Source: JANXYW01 sp031400455 (GTDB taxonomy: Bacteria > Chloroflexota > Dehalococcoidia > DSTF01 > JACRBR01). Taken from it: DNA of 64,000 bases. The notes under the pieces are model-generated. The model was not told the DNA's origin. It saw nothing but the letters and a program-made list of their open reading frames with translations, and did not search any database. Positions 17,048 through 27,442 of the stretch are shown one piece after another (positions within the stretch are counted from its first letter, which is position 1; each line of letters starts with the position of its first letter). The position numbers and the translations under genes were made by a program. The stretch lies in the NCBI GenBank assembly GCA_031400455.1, contig JANNPX010000017.1, positions 1-64,000 of the forward strand, written 5' to 3'.

Positions 17048-17069
17048 GGGACGCTCACGTGAGCGTCTC
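17048..17069 (+). terminator. Hairpin downstream of tRNA-Pro
   Basis: GGGACGCTC, loop ACGT, GAGCGTCTC (9 bp with one G-T pair), 14 bp after the tRNA end. There is no strong T-run, so termination is probable but not certain. Confidence 0.5.
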
Positions 17070-17118
17070 TCGTGGTGTCGGGCAGGCTTCGCCGAGATCC
17101 CGGAGCGCGGGGCAGACG

Positions 17119-17289
17119 CTAGCTGAAGCCCAGCCAGCTCGGCGTGGAGAACCCCATGAGCGCGAACGTCATGGCGATGACGAACGTCGACATCACGATC
17201 AGCGCGAAGAGGCTGAAGCTGCTCGCGAACGGCTCGGCGTGCGCGGGCGCATGCAATGCGCCTTGGTTCGGCAGTTCGTGCGTAGCCAT
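17119..17289 (-). CDS. Small single-helix membrane protein, 56 residues
   Basis: Starts at ATG 17289 with a strong GGAGGT five bases upstream (in GGAGGTACCC). The N-terminal 25 residues are soluble and His/Ala/Pro-rich. They are followed by one transmembrane helix (FSLFALIVMSTFVIAMTFALM) and a short tail. The size and His-rich front recall accessory subunits of respiratory oxidases, but no specific family is recognised. It is divergent from the beta-CASP nuclease gene. Confidence 0.6.
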   Translation of the reverse strand: MATHELPNQGALHAPAHAEPFASSFSLFALIVMSTFVIAMTFALMGFSTPSWLGFS

Positions 17290-17485
17290 GGGTACCTCCA
17301 AGCGTAAAGAAGTCCGGCGTCGATGTACCACCAGCCTAGCCGCGCCATCTCGAGCGATCCGGGGGCCATTCGGCACCTGACCACCGTCCGTTGCGCCTAA
17401 ACTGCCGCCCGGCGGTGTAGCGTTGGCCCAGCGTTCTGCTGCCGATACGATCGGGCATGCACATTCATTGCTGCTCGGCGCTTCG

Positions 17486-18889
17486 ATGAACCTCAAGCTC
17501 ACATTCGAAGGCGCAGCGGGCACGGTCACCGGATCGCGGCATCTGCTGAGCGTCGGCAAGCGCAACGTCCTCGTCGATGCCGGGATGTACCAGGGGCTCA
17601 AGGAGTTGCGGCTGCTCAACTGGCGGCGCCCGGACTTCAACCCGCAGTCTGTTGGCGACATCATCCTCACGCACGCCCATCTGGACCACTGCGGCTCGCT
17701 GCCGCGACTCGTGCGCAACGGATTCCATGGCACCATCCACTGCACACCGCCCACGCGGGAGTTGGCTGAAGTGATCCTGCTCGATTCCGCGAAGTTGCAG
17801 GAAGAAGACGCCGAGCGGGCGAACCGGCGGCACTACACCAAGCACAGCCCCGCCCTGCCGCTCTATACCAGCGACGATGTGCGCCGGACGATGCGCCTGT
17901 TCCGTCCGCACGGTTACCACACGCCGTTGAGCCTGGGCGACGGGATCGAGGTCCGGCTGTTCGGCGCCGGCCACATTCTCGGTGCCGCGTTCGCGCAGGT
18001 GAACGTGCACATCGGCGGCCGTGACCGGAGCATCGTGTTCAGCGGCGATGTCGGGCGCTACAACGTGCCGCTTCACAACGATCCCGAGCCGCTCCCTCCT
18101 TGCGATGCCCTCGTCGTCGAATCGACATATGGCAACCGCACGCATGATCCGACGCCGCTCATTGACCAGGTGCGCGGACCGTTCCGCGATGCGCTGGTGC
18201 GTGGTGGGACGATTCTCATCCCCGCGTTCGCGGTCGCTCGTGCTCAGCTCATCACGCTGATGCTGCGCGAACTGATGGAGTCCGGCGACATCCCCGAGAT
18301 ACCTGTCCACATCGACAGTCCGATGGCCGTCGAGGTGACGGAGATCTATCACCAGTACGCGGGCACGAAGGAACTCGACGCGAGCCTCACAGAAGCGGAG
18401 TGGCGGCGCCTGTTCCCGAGGGATTCACAGTTCCACAGCTCGGTTGAAGAGTCGAAGCAACTCAACCGACTCACGGGCCCTCGCGTCATCATCGCCGCGA
18501 GCGGCATGCTCACCGGCGGCCGCGTGCTGCACCACCTGGAGCGCCTCGCCCCGGACGAGAAGAATCTGATCGTGCTGGCTGGCTTCCAGGCCGCCGGAAC
18601 GCGCGGCCGCGCCCTCGTCGATGGCGCACACACGTTGCGTATGCACGGCGCCGATATCCCCGTGCGCGCGGAGGTAATCTCGATACTCGGGCTCTCCGCT
18701 CACGCCGACGCGAACGAGCTTGTGCGCTGGGTTCGCTCCGGCGGCGCCGCGCCCGATCCGGCGTTTATCGTGCACGGCGAGCCGGACGCGTCAGCGGCGC
18801 TGGCGCAGCGCCTCCAGTCGGAGCTCCAGACGCGAACCTTCACTCCGAAGCTCGGCGAGGCATTCGACCTGAGCACCATGCTGGCATAG
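17486..18889 (+). CDS. Metallo-beta-lactamase-fold beta-CASP ribonuclease
   Basis: 467 residues from ATG 17486. LTFEGAAGTVTGSRHLL is the family opening, HAHLDHCG the HxHxDH zinc motif, and GAGHILGAA and VFSGDVGRYN further zinc ligands. VVESTYGNRTHDP is motif A of the beta-CASP domain, IIAASGMLTGGRVLHHLE a central block, and LGLSAHAD plus VHGEP supply the C-terminal His. It is closest in style to the YpfM/KH-less CPSF-like RNA exonucleases. It likely acts in RNA maturation or decay in the cytoplasm. It converges on gyrB across a hairpin at 18916. Confidence 0.88.
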   Translation: MNLKLTFEGAAGTVTGSRHLLSVGKRNVLVDAGMYQGLKELRLLNWRRPDFNPQSVGDIILTHAHLDHCGSLPRLVRNGFHGTIHCTPPTRELAEVILLDSAKLQEEDAERANRRHYTKHSPALPLYTSDDVRRTMRLFRPHGYHTPLSLGDGIEVRLFGAGHILGAAFAQVNVHIGGRDRSIVFSGDVGRYNVPLHNDPEPLPPCDALVVESTYGNRTHDPTPLIDQVRGPFRDALVRGGTILIPAFAVARAQLITLMLRELMESGDIPEIPVHIDSPMAVEVTEIYHQYAGTKELDASLTEAEWRRLFPRDSQFHSSVEESKQLNRLTGPRVIIAASGMLTGGRVLHHLERLAPDEKNLIVLAGFQAAGTRGRALVDGAHTLRMHGADIPVRAEVISILGLSAHADANELVRWVRSGGAAPDPAFIVHGEPDASAALAQRLQSELQTRTFTPKLGEAFDLSTMLA

Positions 18890-18915
18890 TCTGGCTTGCG
18901 AAGACGCACGATGAA

Positions 18916-18938
18916 GGGGCATGCCACCGGCGTGCCCC
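18916..18938. terminator. Hairpin between convergent nuclease and gyrB genes
   Basis: GGGGCATGCC, loop ACC, GGCGTGCCCC (10 bp with one G-T pair). It belongs in style to the GTAGGGGC...GCCCC dispersed palindromes and may serve as a terminator for both genes. Confidence 0.5.
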
Positions 18939-18973
18939 CATCGACGACCTACTTACTACCGACTAAGAACTCG

Positions 18974-20929
<1,956 letters not shown>

Positions 20930-21312
20930 GGTTCTTGTCGCCCCAAATTCTGTCGTTGTGGGAGATGTCTTCGGCTTGAAAAGACCCGCGGCAACGTCTC
21001 CATCGCCGGGCCTTCAGATGGCGGTCGCCAACGGCTTCCGCATCAGCAATATTCTACCACAGTCCGGCCCTTGATCTGGCTCGGTTGCGCGCCTGATCCG
21101 AAGCTGAATCGACCCATTTTTCGCGGACACCGCGAGGCATCTTCATGGGCCAAGCGTGGATGCCTTCGAACGGCGCCGACGAAGGCTCGGGGCGTGTGTT
21201 CCGCGGCGCCTAGCTGGAGCGTCACAGCCCGCCTCGGATCCGGGCAGACGGTCGAATTTGATCGCCGCTGCGCGTGGGCGTACCGTGCGGCCAGCATCCC
21301 GTCGGAGGCGTC
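20930..21312. other. Divergent spacer between gyrB and the hydrolase pair
   Basis: 383 bases that must hold promoters for both directions. I see no RNA gene or strong inverted repeat. Short open frames here lack coding character. Confidence 0.35.
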
Positions 21313-22176
21313 ATGAGAATCGAAGTCAATGGCGTGAGGATCTTCTTCGATGTCGAAGGCGCGAAGCTCGTACCCGACGGCCCGCGCATGCGCGAGAAGC
21401 CGACGCTCATCTTGGTGCACGGCGGCCCCGGCATGGACGGCGCGTATTGGAAGCCGTGGGCGTCCGCGCTCTCCGACATCTGTCAGATCATCTACGTCGA
21501 TCAACGCGGCGCCGGTCGCAGCGATGCCGGCCCGAAGGAGTCGTGGACGTTCGACCAGTGGGGCGACGACGTACACGCATTCTGCGAAGCGTTCGAAATC
21601 GAGCGGCCCATCGTCTGCGGCTCATCGTTCGGCGGCGAGGTCGCAATGGCGTATGGCACGCGCCATCCTGAGCATCCCGGCAAGCTGATCATTCTGAGCG
21701 CCGCGCCGCGGCTGAACATCGACCGGATCGCGGCGGCCTTCGAGCGCTTGGGCGGACGCAAAGCGGGTGATGCGGCGCGCGACTTCTGGAGCCGCGGGAT
21801 GACGCCGGAAAGCGGTGCGACTTACGCGCGACACTGTGTGCCGCTCTACTTCCGTACGCCACAGGATCCGCACCACGACGCGCGGTCGATACTGAACGCC
21901 GACCTCACGGAGTGGTATCTGCGCGATCACGGCCCCGCGCAGACCTGCGATTTCACCGACGGCCTCGCGCGCATCCAGTGCCCGACGCTCGTCATGGGCG
22001 GCGAAGACGATCCTGTCACGACCATCGACGACATGGCCGATATCGCCGACGCGATCCCGCAACATGTCGTGCGATTCGAGCGCATCTCCAACTGCGGCCA
22101 CGGCCCCTTCTTCGACGCCCCGGATCGGACCCTCGATGTGATCCGCGAATTCATCACGGGAGAGGCCGTAGCATGA
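21313..22176 (+). CDS. Alpha/beta hydrolase, proline-iminopeptidase-like, first of a tandem pair
   Basis: 287 residues from ATG 21313, with GGAGG 5 bp ahead. ILVHGGPGMDG is the oxyanion-hole HGGPG, YVDQRGAGRSD a family block, CGSSFGGEVAMAYGTRHP the nucleophile elbow (G-S-S-F-G), GGEDDPVTT the Asp region and NCGHGPFFD the catalytic His. The specific substrate is unknown; this group includes proline iminopeptidases and small-molecule hydrolases. It overlaps the next paralog by 4 bp. Confidence 0.85.
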   Translation: MRIEVNGVRIFFDVEGAKLVPDGPRMREKPTLILVHGGPGMDGAYWKPWASALSDICQIIYVDQRGAGRSDAGPKESWTFDQWGDDVHAFCEAFEIERPIVCGSSFGGEVAMAYGTRHPEHPGKLIILSAAPRLNIDRIAAAFERLGGRKAGDAARDFWSRGMTPESGATYARHCVPLYFRTPQDPHHDARSILNADLTEWYLRDHGPAQTCDFTDGLARIQCPTLVMGGEDDPVTTIDDMADIADAIPQHVVRFERISNCGHGPFFDAPDRTLDVIREFITGEAVA

Positions 22177-23033
22177 GAGTCGAAGTCAACGGCGTCCGCA
22201 TCTTCTTCGACGTCGAAGGCGCGAAGCTTGTCCCTGACGGCCCGCGCATGCGCGAGAAGCCGACACTGATCTTGCTCCACGGCGGCCCGGGCATGGAGCA
22301 CTCGTCGTTTAAGCCCGGATTCTCGCAATTCGCCGATGTCGCCCAGGTGATCTATATCGACCATCGCGGAAATGGCCGCAGCGACCGCCAGCCGCGGGAC
22401 GCGTGGACGCTCGCGCAGTGGGGCGATGACATCTTCGAGTTCTGCCGCGCCCTCGAGATCGAGAATCCGATCGTCATGGGGCAGTCGTTCGGTGGCTTCG
22501 TCGCGATCGCCTACGGCACGCGCCATCCGGAGCATCCCGGCAAGCTGATCTTTTCGAGCACCGCAGCGCAGGGCCAGGCGCACGTCGAGCGCAGCATCGA
22601 GCTGTTCCGCCGTGCGGGCGGCGACGAGATCGCGGCGATGGCGCGTCACGCGCTAACGGTCGGCTACGACGACCCCGAATTCGTGATGCGTTGGATCACC
22701 CAGGCGATGCCGTTCTACAACACGAATGCCGTGCCGGACCCCGACGCGCGCACTCGCGGCGTCGCGTCGGGCAAGGTGCTGATGCAGTTCCTCGGCCCCG
22801 GCGGCGAGGGCCTCTCGTTCGACCTGCTTGCCAACCTCGCGAAGATTCAGTGCCCCACGCTCGTCCTCGGTGGCGAGGATGACCCGATCACGCCGATTGA
22901 GTCGTCCGAAGACATCGCCGCCGCCCTCCCGCAACACCTCGTACGCTTCGAGCGCTTCGCCGGCTGTGGCCACGGCGTCTTCCGCGACGACCCACGCGGC
23001 TACGACGTGATTCGAGAGTTCATCCTGTCCTAG
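22173..23033 (+). CDS. Alpha/beta hydrolase, proline-iminopeptidase-like, second of a tandem pair
   Basis: 286 residues, paralog of the preceding gene; the first 40 residues are almost identical. HGGPGMEHSSF is the oxyanion-hole region, IDHRGNGRSDRQ and MGQSFGGFVAIAYGTRHP the nucleophile elbow, GGEDDPITP the Asp region and GCGHGVFRDD the catalytic His. ATG 22173 overlaps the upstream stop (ATGA), indicating coupling. Differences between the copies concentrate in the lid (residues about 140-210), as expected if they act on different substrates. Confidence 0.85.
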   Translation: MRVEVNGVRIFFDVEGAKLVPDGPRMREKPTLILLHGGPGMEHSSFKPGFSQFADVAQVIYIDHRGNGRSDRQPRDAWTLAQWGDDIFEFCRALEIENPIVMGQSFGGFVAIAYGTRHPEHPGKLIFSSTAAQGQAHVERSIELFRRAGGDEIAAMARHALTVGYDDPEFVMRWITQAMPFYNTNAVPDPDARTRGVASGKVLMQFLGPGGEGLSFDLLANLAKIQCPTLVLGGEDDPITPIESSEDIAAALPQHLVRFERFAGCGHGVFRDDPRGYDVIREFILS

Positions 23034-23071
23034 CGAGCCGCCCACATCCTGCTGTCGGCCATACGCAAGAA

Positions 23072-23103
23072 CCCGCGCACCAGCGGTCCGGCCGATGCGC
23101 GGG
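23072..23103. terminator. Possible terminator hairpin between convergent genes
   Basis: CCCGCGCA and TGCGCGGG separated by 16 bases, in the 90-bp gap between the hydrolase pair and the lipoprotein gene. No T-run is seen. Confidence 0.35.
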
Positions 23104-23123
23104 CTCTGCGGGACAGCGCGATG

Positions 23124-23930
23124 CTACTGCGTCCGGAACTCACCCGAGGCGAGCGTCTGGTTGCCGCTCTCTTCAATAGCTAGCACTTCCCAGAGGTACG
23201 CCGTTCCGGGCTCAAGGAAGGCGCTCGGTATCGGCATGCTCGTCACGGTCGGCTTGAGGTACATGCTCAGCCCGATCTTCCCGATCATGTGCGGGTGCGG
23301 TGGCTGGTCTTTTTCAATGATCAGTTGGTACGCGATGATCGTCACTGGCTTGCCGTCGATCGTCTTCGTGACCGGCGCCCAGCTGGCAACGAGTCCGCTC
23401 GTTGGCACCGTGGCGCCCGGAGCGGGCGTTAGCAGTTCGGGACCTGCAGGAATCGTGTGCGTGAGCCACGCCGTTCCCGCCGTCTTGCCCGCGCTCTCGC
23501 CGTTGACTATCGAAGGCCCGGCGATCGTGTAGTTCCCCGCCGGCAGCTTCGAAAGCATCTCCTCGATCGGAACCTCGGCGTTCTCCGGCTCGACCGTCTC
23601 GAAGAACAGCTCCGTGACGCCGAGTTTGGCCAGCTTCCCACGACCCTCCAGCGACAGGACGGTGCCGTGAGGGCCCTTCACGTCGAGCCGCTTCCACCCC
23701 TCGCTGTCGATGGCACCCTGGAACCCCGTGTCGTGCGCCGTCGCGTTGTGCTCGATGTTCAGCTTCGCTTCCTTGAGCGGTAGCACGCCTTTGGATGCAC
23801 CCGAATTGTCGGCCGCTGCCGGCTGGGTCGACGACTTCGCGGTATCCGTCTGTGCGTTCGCGCCACCGCAAGCCGTGACGATGGTGGGCAGGACGCCGAA
23901 AACGATGAAGGCCAGAGTGGCGATTTTCAT
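23124..23930 (-). CDS. Secreted lipoprotein of unknown function
   Basis: 268 residues with a lipoprotein signal (MKIATLAFIVFGVLPTIVTACGG, Cys at about 21) and a Ser/Ala/Thr-rich linker. A beta-rich domain follows in which INxEHNATAHDTGFQGAIDSEGW and ETVEPENAEVPIEEMLSKLPAGNYTIAG stand out. The second half (APGATVPTSGLVASWAPVTKTIDG...AYLWEVLAIEESGNQT) looks like a fibronectin-III-type fold. It is probably anchored outside the membrane. I do not recognise a named family. Confidence 0.65.
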   Translation of the reverse strand: MKIATLAFIVFGVLPTIVTACGGANAQTDTAKSSTQPAAADNSGASKGVLPLKEAKLNIEHNATAHDTGFQGAIDSEGWKRLDVKGPHGTVLSLEGRGKLAKLGVTELFFETVEPENAEVPIEEMLSKLPAGNYTIAGPSIVNGESAGKTAGTAWLTHTIPAGPELLTPAPGATVPTSGLVASWAPVTKTIDGKPVTIIAYQLIIEKDQPPHPHMIGKIGLSMYLKPTVTSMPIPSAFLEPGTAYLWEVLAIEESGNQTLASGEFRTQ

Positions 23931-24132
23931 GCTCTAACTCCTTGATTCGCTGCATGCCGCTTAGATACGTTCGATTCCTCTACGTTAAGCAGCCCGAGTG
24001 AAACGCGGATGAAGCCGGCATGAGTTTTGGGCGCGAAGAAGGCCCGCCCCCTCGCCGCGCCGCATACGCATCTGCTACAACGCAGAGTGCGAAGACGACC
24101 AGTCCCCAGCCATCAGATTCCAGGCGCCTAAC

Positions 24133-25725
24133 TTGCACTACCTCACCCACACACGCCTCGCGCGGCGCCGATTTCTCGTCGGTATGCTTGGCGTCGGCTT
24201 GCTCGCCGCCACCTGCGGCGACGACGGGAAGCCGAAGGACGGCACGCCCCAACCGACCGCCACGCCGAAACGAAAACTCCGCACGATCGCCGAAGAGAAC
24301 GCGCTGCCGGGCGATGACGGCTGGAAGATCACGCGCCCGTCACTCATCGGCGAGATCGCGGCCTATTGCGGCCAGGTCAGCGTGCAGCGTGGCGACACGC
24401 TCGACGTGCACGTCAGCACGATGACGGACGCCGCCAAGTACGAGGCCGACGTCTATCGCATGGGCTGGTACGGCGGCGCCGGCGGCCGCAACGTGCGCTC
24501 GATCAGGAACATCGACGGCGAGAACCAGGGTCGCTGGGATCCGCTACGCGGCGTGCAGGACGGTAAGGACTCGATGGTCGAGCCCGACACGCTGCTGCTC
24601 GAATGCAACTGGAAGCGCAATCTGCAGATCAAGATTGGCGACGACTGGGTCAGCGGCTACTACCTGGTGAAGTTGCACGAGCTGGCCACTGACACCGCCG
24701 TCTACGCCATCTTCGTGCTGCGTGACGACGCGTCGACCGCACCGATCATCGCCCAGGCTTCGACGAACACGTGGCAGGCGTACAACGTCTGGGGCGATGC
24801 CAGCATGTACGGCTCGTTCGGCGCCGACCGCCGCTACATCGAGAAGACGCGTCGTGCCTATCGCGTCTCGTACGACCGCCCCTACGACGTCGATATCAAC
24901 AACCAGATGCAGCTTGGCGCCGGCGAGTTCTTCCGCTGGGAGTACAACTTCGTCCGCTGGGCCGAATCGATGGCCTTCGATATGACGTTCACGACGAACG
25001 TCGATGTGCACTTGCGCGGCGAAACGCTCAAGAAGCACCGGCTGTTCGTCTCGCTCGGGCACGACGAGTACTGGACGAAGCAGCAGCGCGACGCCATCGA
25101 GTCCGCACGCGATGCCGGCATGAATATCGCGTTCTTCAGCGGCAACGAGGCGTACTGGCAGAGCCGTATCGAGCCTTCAACCAGCGGCCATGAGGCGCGC
25201 GTGCTGACGTGCTACAAGGACGCGACGCTGGACCCGAAGGCGCGCGACAATCCGAAGGAGACGACCGTCCTGTTCACGGATCCGCCCGTCAGCCGCCCAC
25301 AGAGCATGCTCTCCGGTCTCGCCTACGGCTCCAACACGCAGCCGGACTACATCGCCTGGCGGCCGATCAACATCGATACGTGGATCTTCGCAGGCACCGG
25401 AATCCAGGAGGGCGACGAGTTTCCCGGCATCGTCGGCTACGAATACGACCACATGGCCCCAACCGACGAGCGCCCGGAAGGGCTCACGATCGTCGGTGCC
25501 TCGCCGGTCAACGGCTTCCTCGGCAGTGACACCTCCGTCTCCGCCGTCCACACCACCGCTAGCGGCGCGACGATCTTCGCTGCCGGCACCATTGCCTGGT
25601 CATGGGCGCTCGACGACTATGGCCACGAGAACTACGGCGCCTTCGCCGACGATCGTCTGCGGCGTCTGACGGCCAACATCATCAACCGCCTCACCGGCTC
25701 TCGCACTGTCCCGCCGCCGACGTAG
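24133..25725 (+). CDS. Tat-exported N,N-dimethylformamidase large-subunit-like lipoprotein
   Basis: 530 residues from TTG 24133. A twin-arginine signal (LARRRFLVGMLGVGLLAAT) ends at Cys in a lipobox-like LAATCGDD. The body matches the DMFase beta-subunit C-terminal-like domain: DVYRMGWYGGAGGR, YVRxSYDRPYDVDI-type text, FVSLGHDEYWTKQQRDAIE and FFSGNEAYWQSRIE. In characterised DMFases this chain carries a mononuclear iron site, but no small subunit is visible here, so the role may be different (amidase or glycan-related). It stands alone, with terminator-like repeats after it. Confidence 0.75.
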   Translation: MHYLTHTRLARRRFLVGMLGVGLLAATCGDDGKPKDGTPQPTATPKRKLRTIAEENALPGDDGWKITRPSLIGEIAAYCGQVSVQRGDTLDVHVSTMTDAAKYEADVYRMGWYGGAGGRNVRSIRNIDGENQGRWDPLRGVQDGKDSMVEPDTLLLECNWKRNLQIKIGDDWVSGYYLVKLHELATDTAVYAIFVLRDDASTAPIIAQASTNTWQAYNVWGDASMYGSFGADRRYIEKTRRAYRVSYDRPYDVDINNQMQLGAGEFFRWEYNFVRWAESMAFDMTFTTNVDVHLRGETLKKHRLFVSLGHDEYWTKQQRDAIESARDAGMNIAFFSGNEAYWQSRIEPSTSGHEARVLTCYKDATLDPKARDNPKETTVLFTDPPVSRPQSMLSGLAYGSNTQPDYIAWRPINIDTWIFAGTGIQEGDEFPGIVGYEYDHMAPTDERPEGLTIVGASPVNGFLGSDTSVSAVHTTASGATIFAAGTIAWSWALDDYGHENYGAFADDRLRRLTANIINRLTGSRTVPPPT

Positions 25726-25765
25726 TCGCGGGCGCGCGTCATCAACCTATTATCGGATGGTGTAG

Positions 25766-25785
25766 GGGCACGCGGTGGTGTGCCC
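25766..25785. repeat. GTAGGGGC-type palindrome between convergent genes
   Basis: GGGCAC/GTGCCC with an 8-base loop inside TGTAGGGGCACGCGG. Same family as 46100, 52566 and 61869. It could act as a terminator. Confidence 0.5.
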
Positions 25786-25796
25786 GCGCCGCGCGC

Positions 25797-26546
25797 TCAG
25801 ACGAACAGATTCTTGAACCCATCGAACGCGTTCGCGCCGTAGTACGCGAGCAGAATGCCGCGCAGGATCTTGCCCGCCGTCACGGAGACCAGAAAGCGCC
25901 GGAACGGCATCCGTACCGACCCGGCTGTCAGCCCAGCGACCTCGAACAGCGGATTCGGCAGCGCCGACAGCACGAAGAGCGTCGCCATGCCCCAGCGCTT
26001 CATCAGCCAGTTCACGCCACCCACTACACGCTCGATCGTGCGACGTAGCCGCGCCGGTCCGCCGAACTCCCGGCCGCGCACCAGTTCCGCGCCCAGGTAG
26101 CCGCCGTAGTACGCCGTAATCTCACCGACCGCCATGCCGGCGCCGCCGGCGACACCCACAAGCCACGGCAGGTCAGACGCTTCGCCCTCCGTCGCGATCA
26201 GCGTTTGCGCCGCAGCCGTAAGCCCTGGCACGGGGAAGAAGAACGTCGCCGTGCTCGCGAGGTTGGTCAGGAAGACGCCGCCGTAGCTGAATCCGGCGAA
26301 TGAATCCGTCAGATCCGGGAGGATAACCAGGGTGATGCCGGGCGCCAGCGCCAGGGCAAGCCCCGTGACGACGACCACCAGCCGGATCGCAGTGTGTTCG
26401 GCGAACCAGCCGGTCGCACGAAGCACGAACCGATCGAGCGGCGACTCCGTGCGGCGCGCGACTGTCTCCGCCGCTGTTTCGAGCAGGTGATCCGACTGTG
26501 ACTCAGGACGATCGTGCGGGGACTGCGGATCGGTCGAATGCGCCAT
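25797..26546 (-). CDS. VTT-domain (DedA/SNARE-associated) membrane protein
   Basis: About 249 residues. A charged cytoplasmic N-terminus precedes a hydrophobic helix (IRLVVVVTGLALALAPG). The VTT core follows: FFFPVPGLTAAAQTLIA, GVAGGAGMAVGEITAYYGGYLGAE, and WLMKRWGMATLFVLSALPNPLFEVAGLTAG with the conserved G-x-x-x-V/L...PNP-x-F pattern. This family includes lipid scramblase-like and transport proteins. The start may be ATG 26546 or the adjoining GTG 26549. Confidence 0.8.
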   Translation of the reverse strand: MAHSTDPQSPHDRPESQSDHLLETAAETVARRTESPLDRFVLRATGWFAEHTAIRLVVVVTGLALALAPGITLVILPDLTDSFAGFSYGGVFLTNLASTATFFFPVPGLTAAAQTLIATEGEASDLPWLVGVAGGAGMAVGEITAYYGGYLGAELVRGREFGGPARLRRTIERVVGGVNWLMKRWGMATLFVLSALPNPLFEVAGLTAGSVRMPFRRFLVSVTAGKILRGILLAYYGANAFDGFKNLFV

Positions 26547-26599
26547 CACCGGAGTGTACCGGCATATGATCCGGCGTCAGCGTCCACGTTCGAGACGTC

Positions 26600-27265
26600 T
26601 TAGTCCATGTGGAAGCGGTAGCCGACGTTGCGTACCGTTTCGATGAACGTCTGGCCACGATCTTCGATCTTGCTCCGCAGCCGCCGGATGTGGACATCAA
26701 CGGTGCGCGCGCCACCGTAGAAGTCGTAACCCCAGACGCGGTTCAGCAGCGCCTCGCGCGTGAACACTTTGTCGCGGTTCGTGGCCATGAAGCGCAGGAG
26801 TTCGTACTCCTTGTACGTCAGATCGATCGGCTTGCCGCTGATGAACACTTTGTAGTTGCCGAGGTCGATGTGGAGTTCGCCCGCCTTCAGCGTGTTGTCG
26901 CTTTCGACGCCCGATCGCAGCCAGATCGTCCGTCGTACGCGTGCACTCACTTCCTCGGTCAGCGCTGGATAGACGATGAAGTCGTCAAACCCGATCGAGA
27001 AGTCGAACGTCGGCAACTGATCGCTGCGTATCAATGCGATCGAGCCGATGCCGTGGGGCATCTGCGGCGAGCGCAGCAGATTGCGGATCGAAGCCGTGTC
27101 GGGACGTCCGAAGAGGCTGAACAGGATGACGGCCGGCGCGCCCGCCTGCGATTCGTCGAGGACGCGTTCCAGAGGCGAGTGCGAGACAGAGAATCCCGCT
27201 TCCTCCAGGGCCGACGCGATCGGCCGCATCTCCTCAGATGCATCGACGAGCAGAATGCTTTGCAC
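26600..27265 (-). CDS. OmpR-type response regulator lacking the phospho-acceptor
   Basis: 221 residues from GTG 27265, which has GGAGG 10 bp upstream; the longer frame has no such site. The N-terminal receiver-like domain starts SILLVDASEEM, but strand 3 reads AVILFSLFGRPD with Phe/Ser (residues 49-50) where Asp is expected, and strand 5 reads FIVYP where Lys-Pro is expected. The C-terminal winged helix is normal (KEYELLRFMATNRDKVFTRE, GARTVDVHIRRLRSKIED). No histidine kinase is adjacent. It probably binds DNA independently of phosphorylation. Confidence 0.85.
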   Translation of the reverse strand: MQSILLVDASEEMRPIASALEEAGFSVSHSPLERVLDESQAGAPAVILFSLFGRPDTASIRNLLRSPQMPHGIGSIALIRSDQLPTFDFSIGFDDFIVYPALTEEVSARVRRTIWLRSGVESDNTLKAGELHIDLGNYKVFISGKPIDLTYKEYELLRFMATNRDKVFTREALLNRVWGYDFYGGARTVDVHIRRLRSKIEDRGQTFIETVRNVGYRFHMD

Positions 27266-27442
27266 GAACAACACCTCCAGCCAGGATGCCGGAGTATAGC
27301 CAAATCGTGTTACGCCCAGATGACGGTGCGCGCTTATTTCCGGCGTCAAGCATGCTCCGGGCAGATTCCCGGGCCGAATTGAGCGCGCTCGACACCCGGC
27401 CTATACTCAGGCGACGCACGCATCAGCACCGGGGGTACGACG

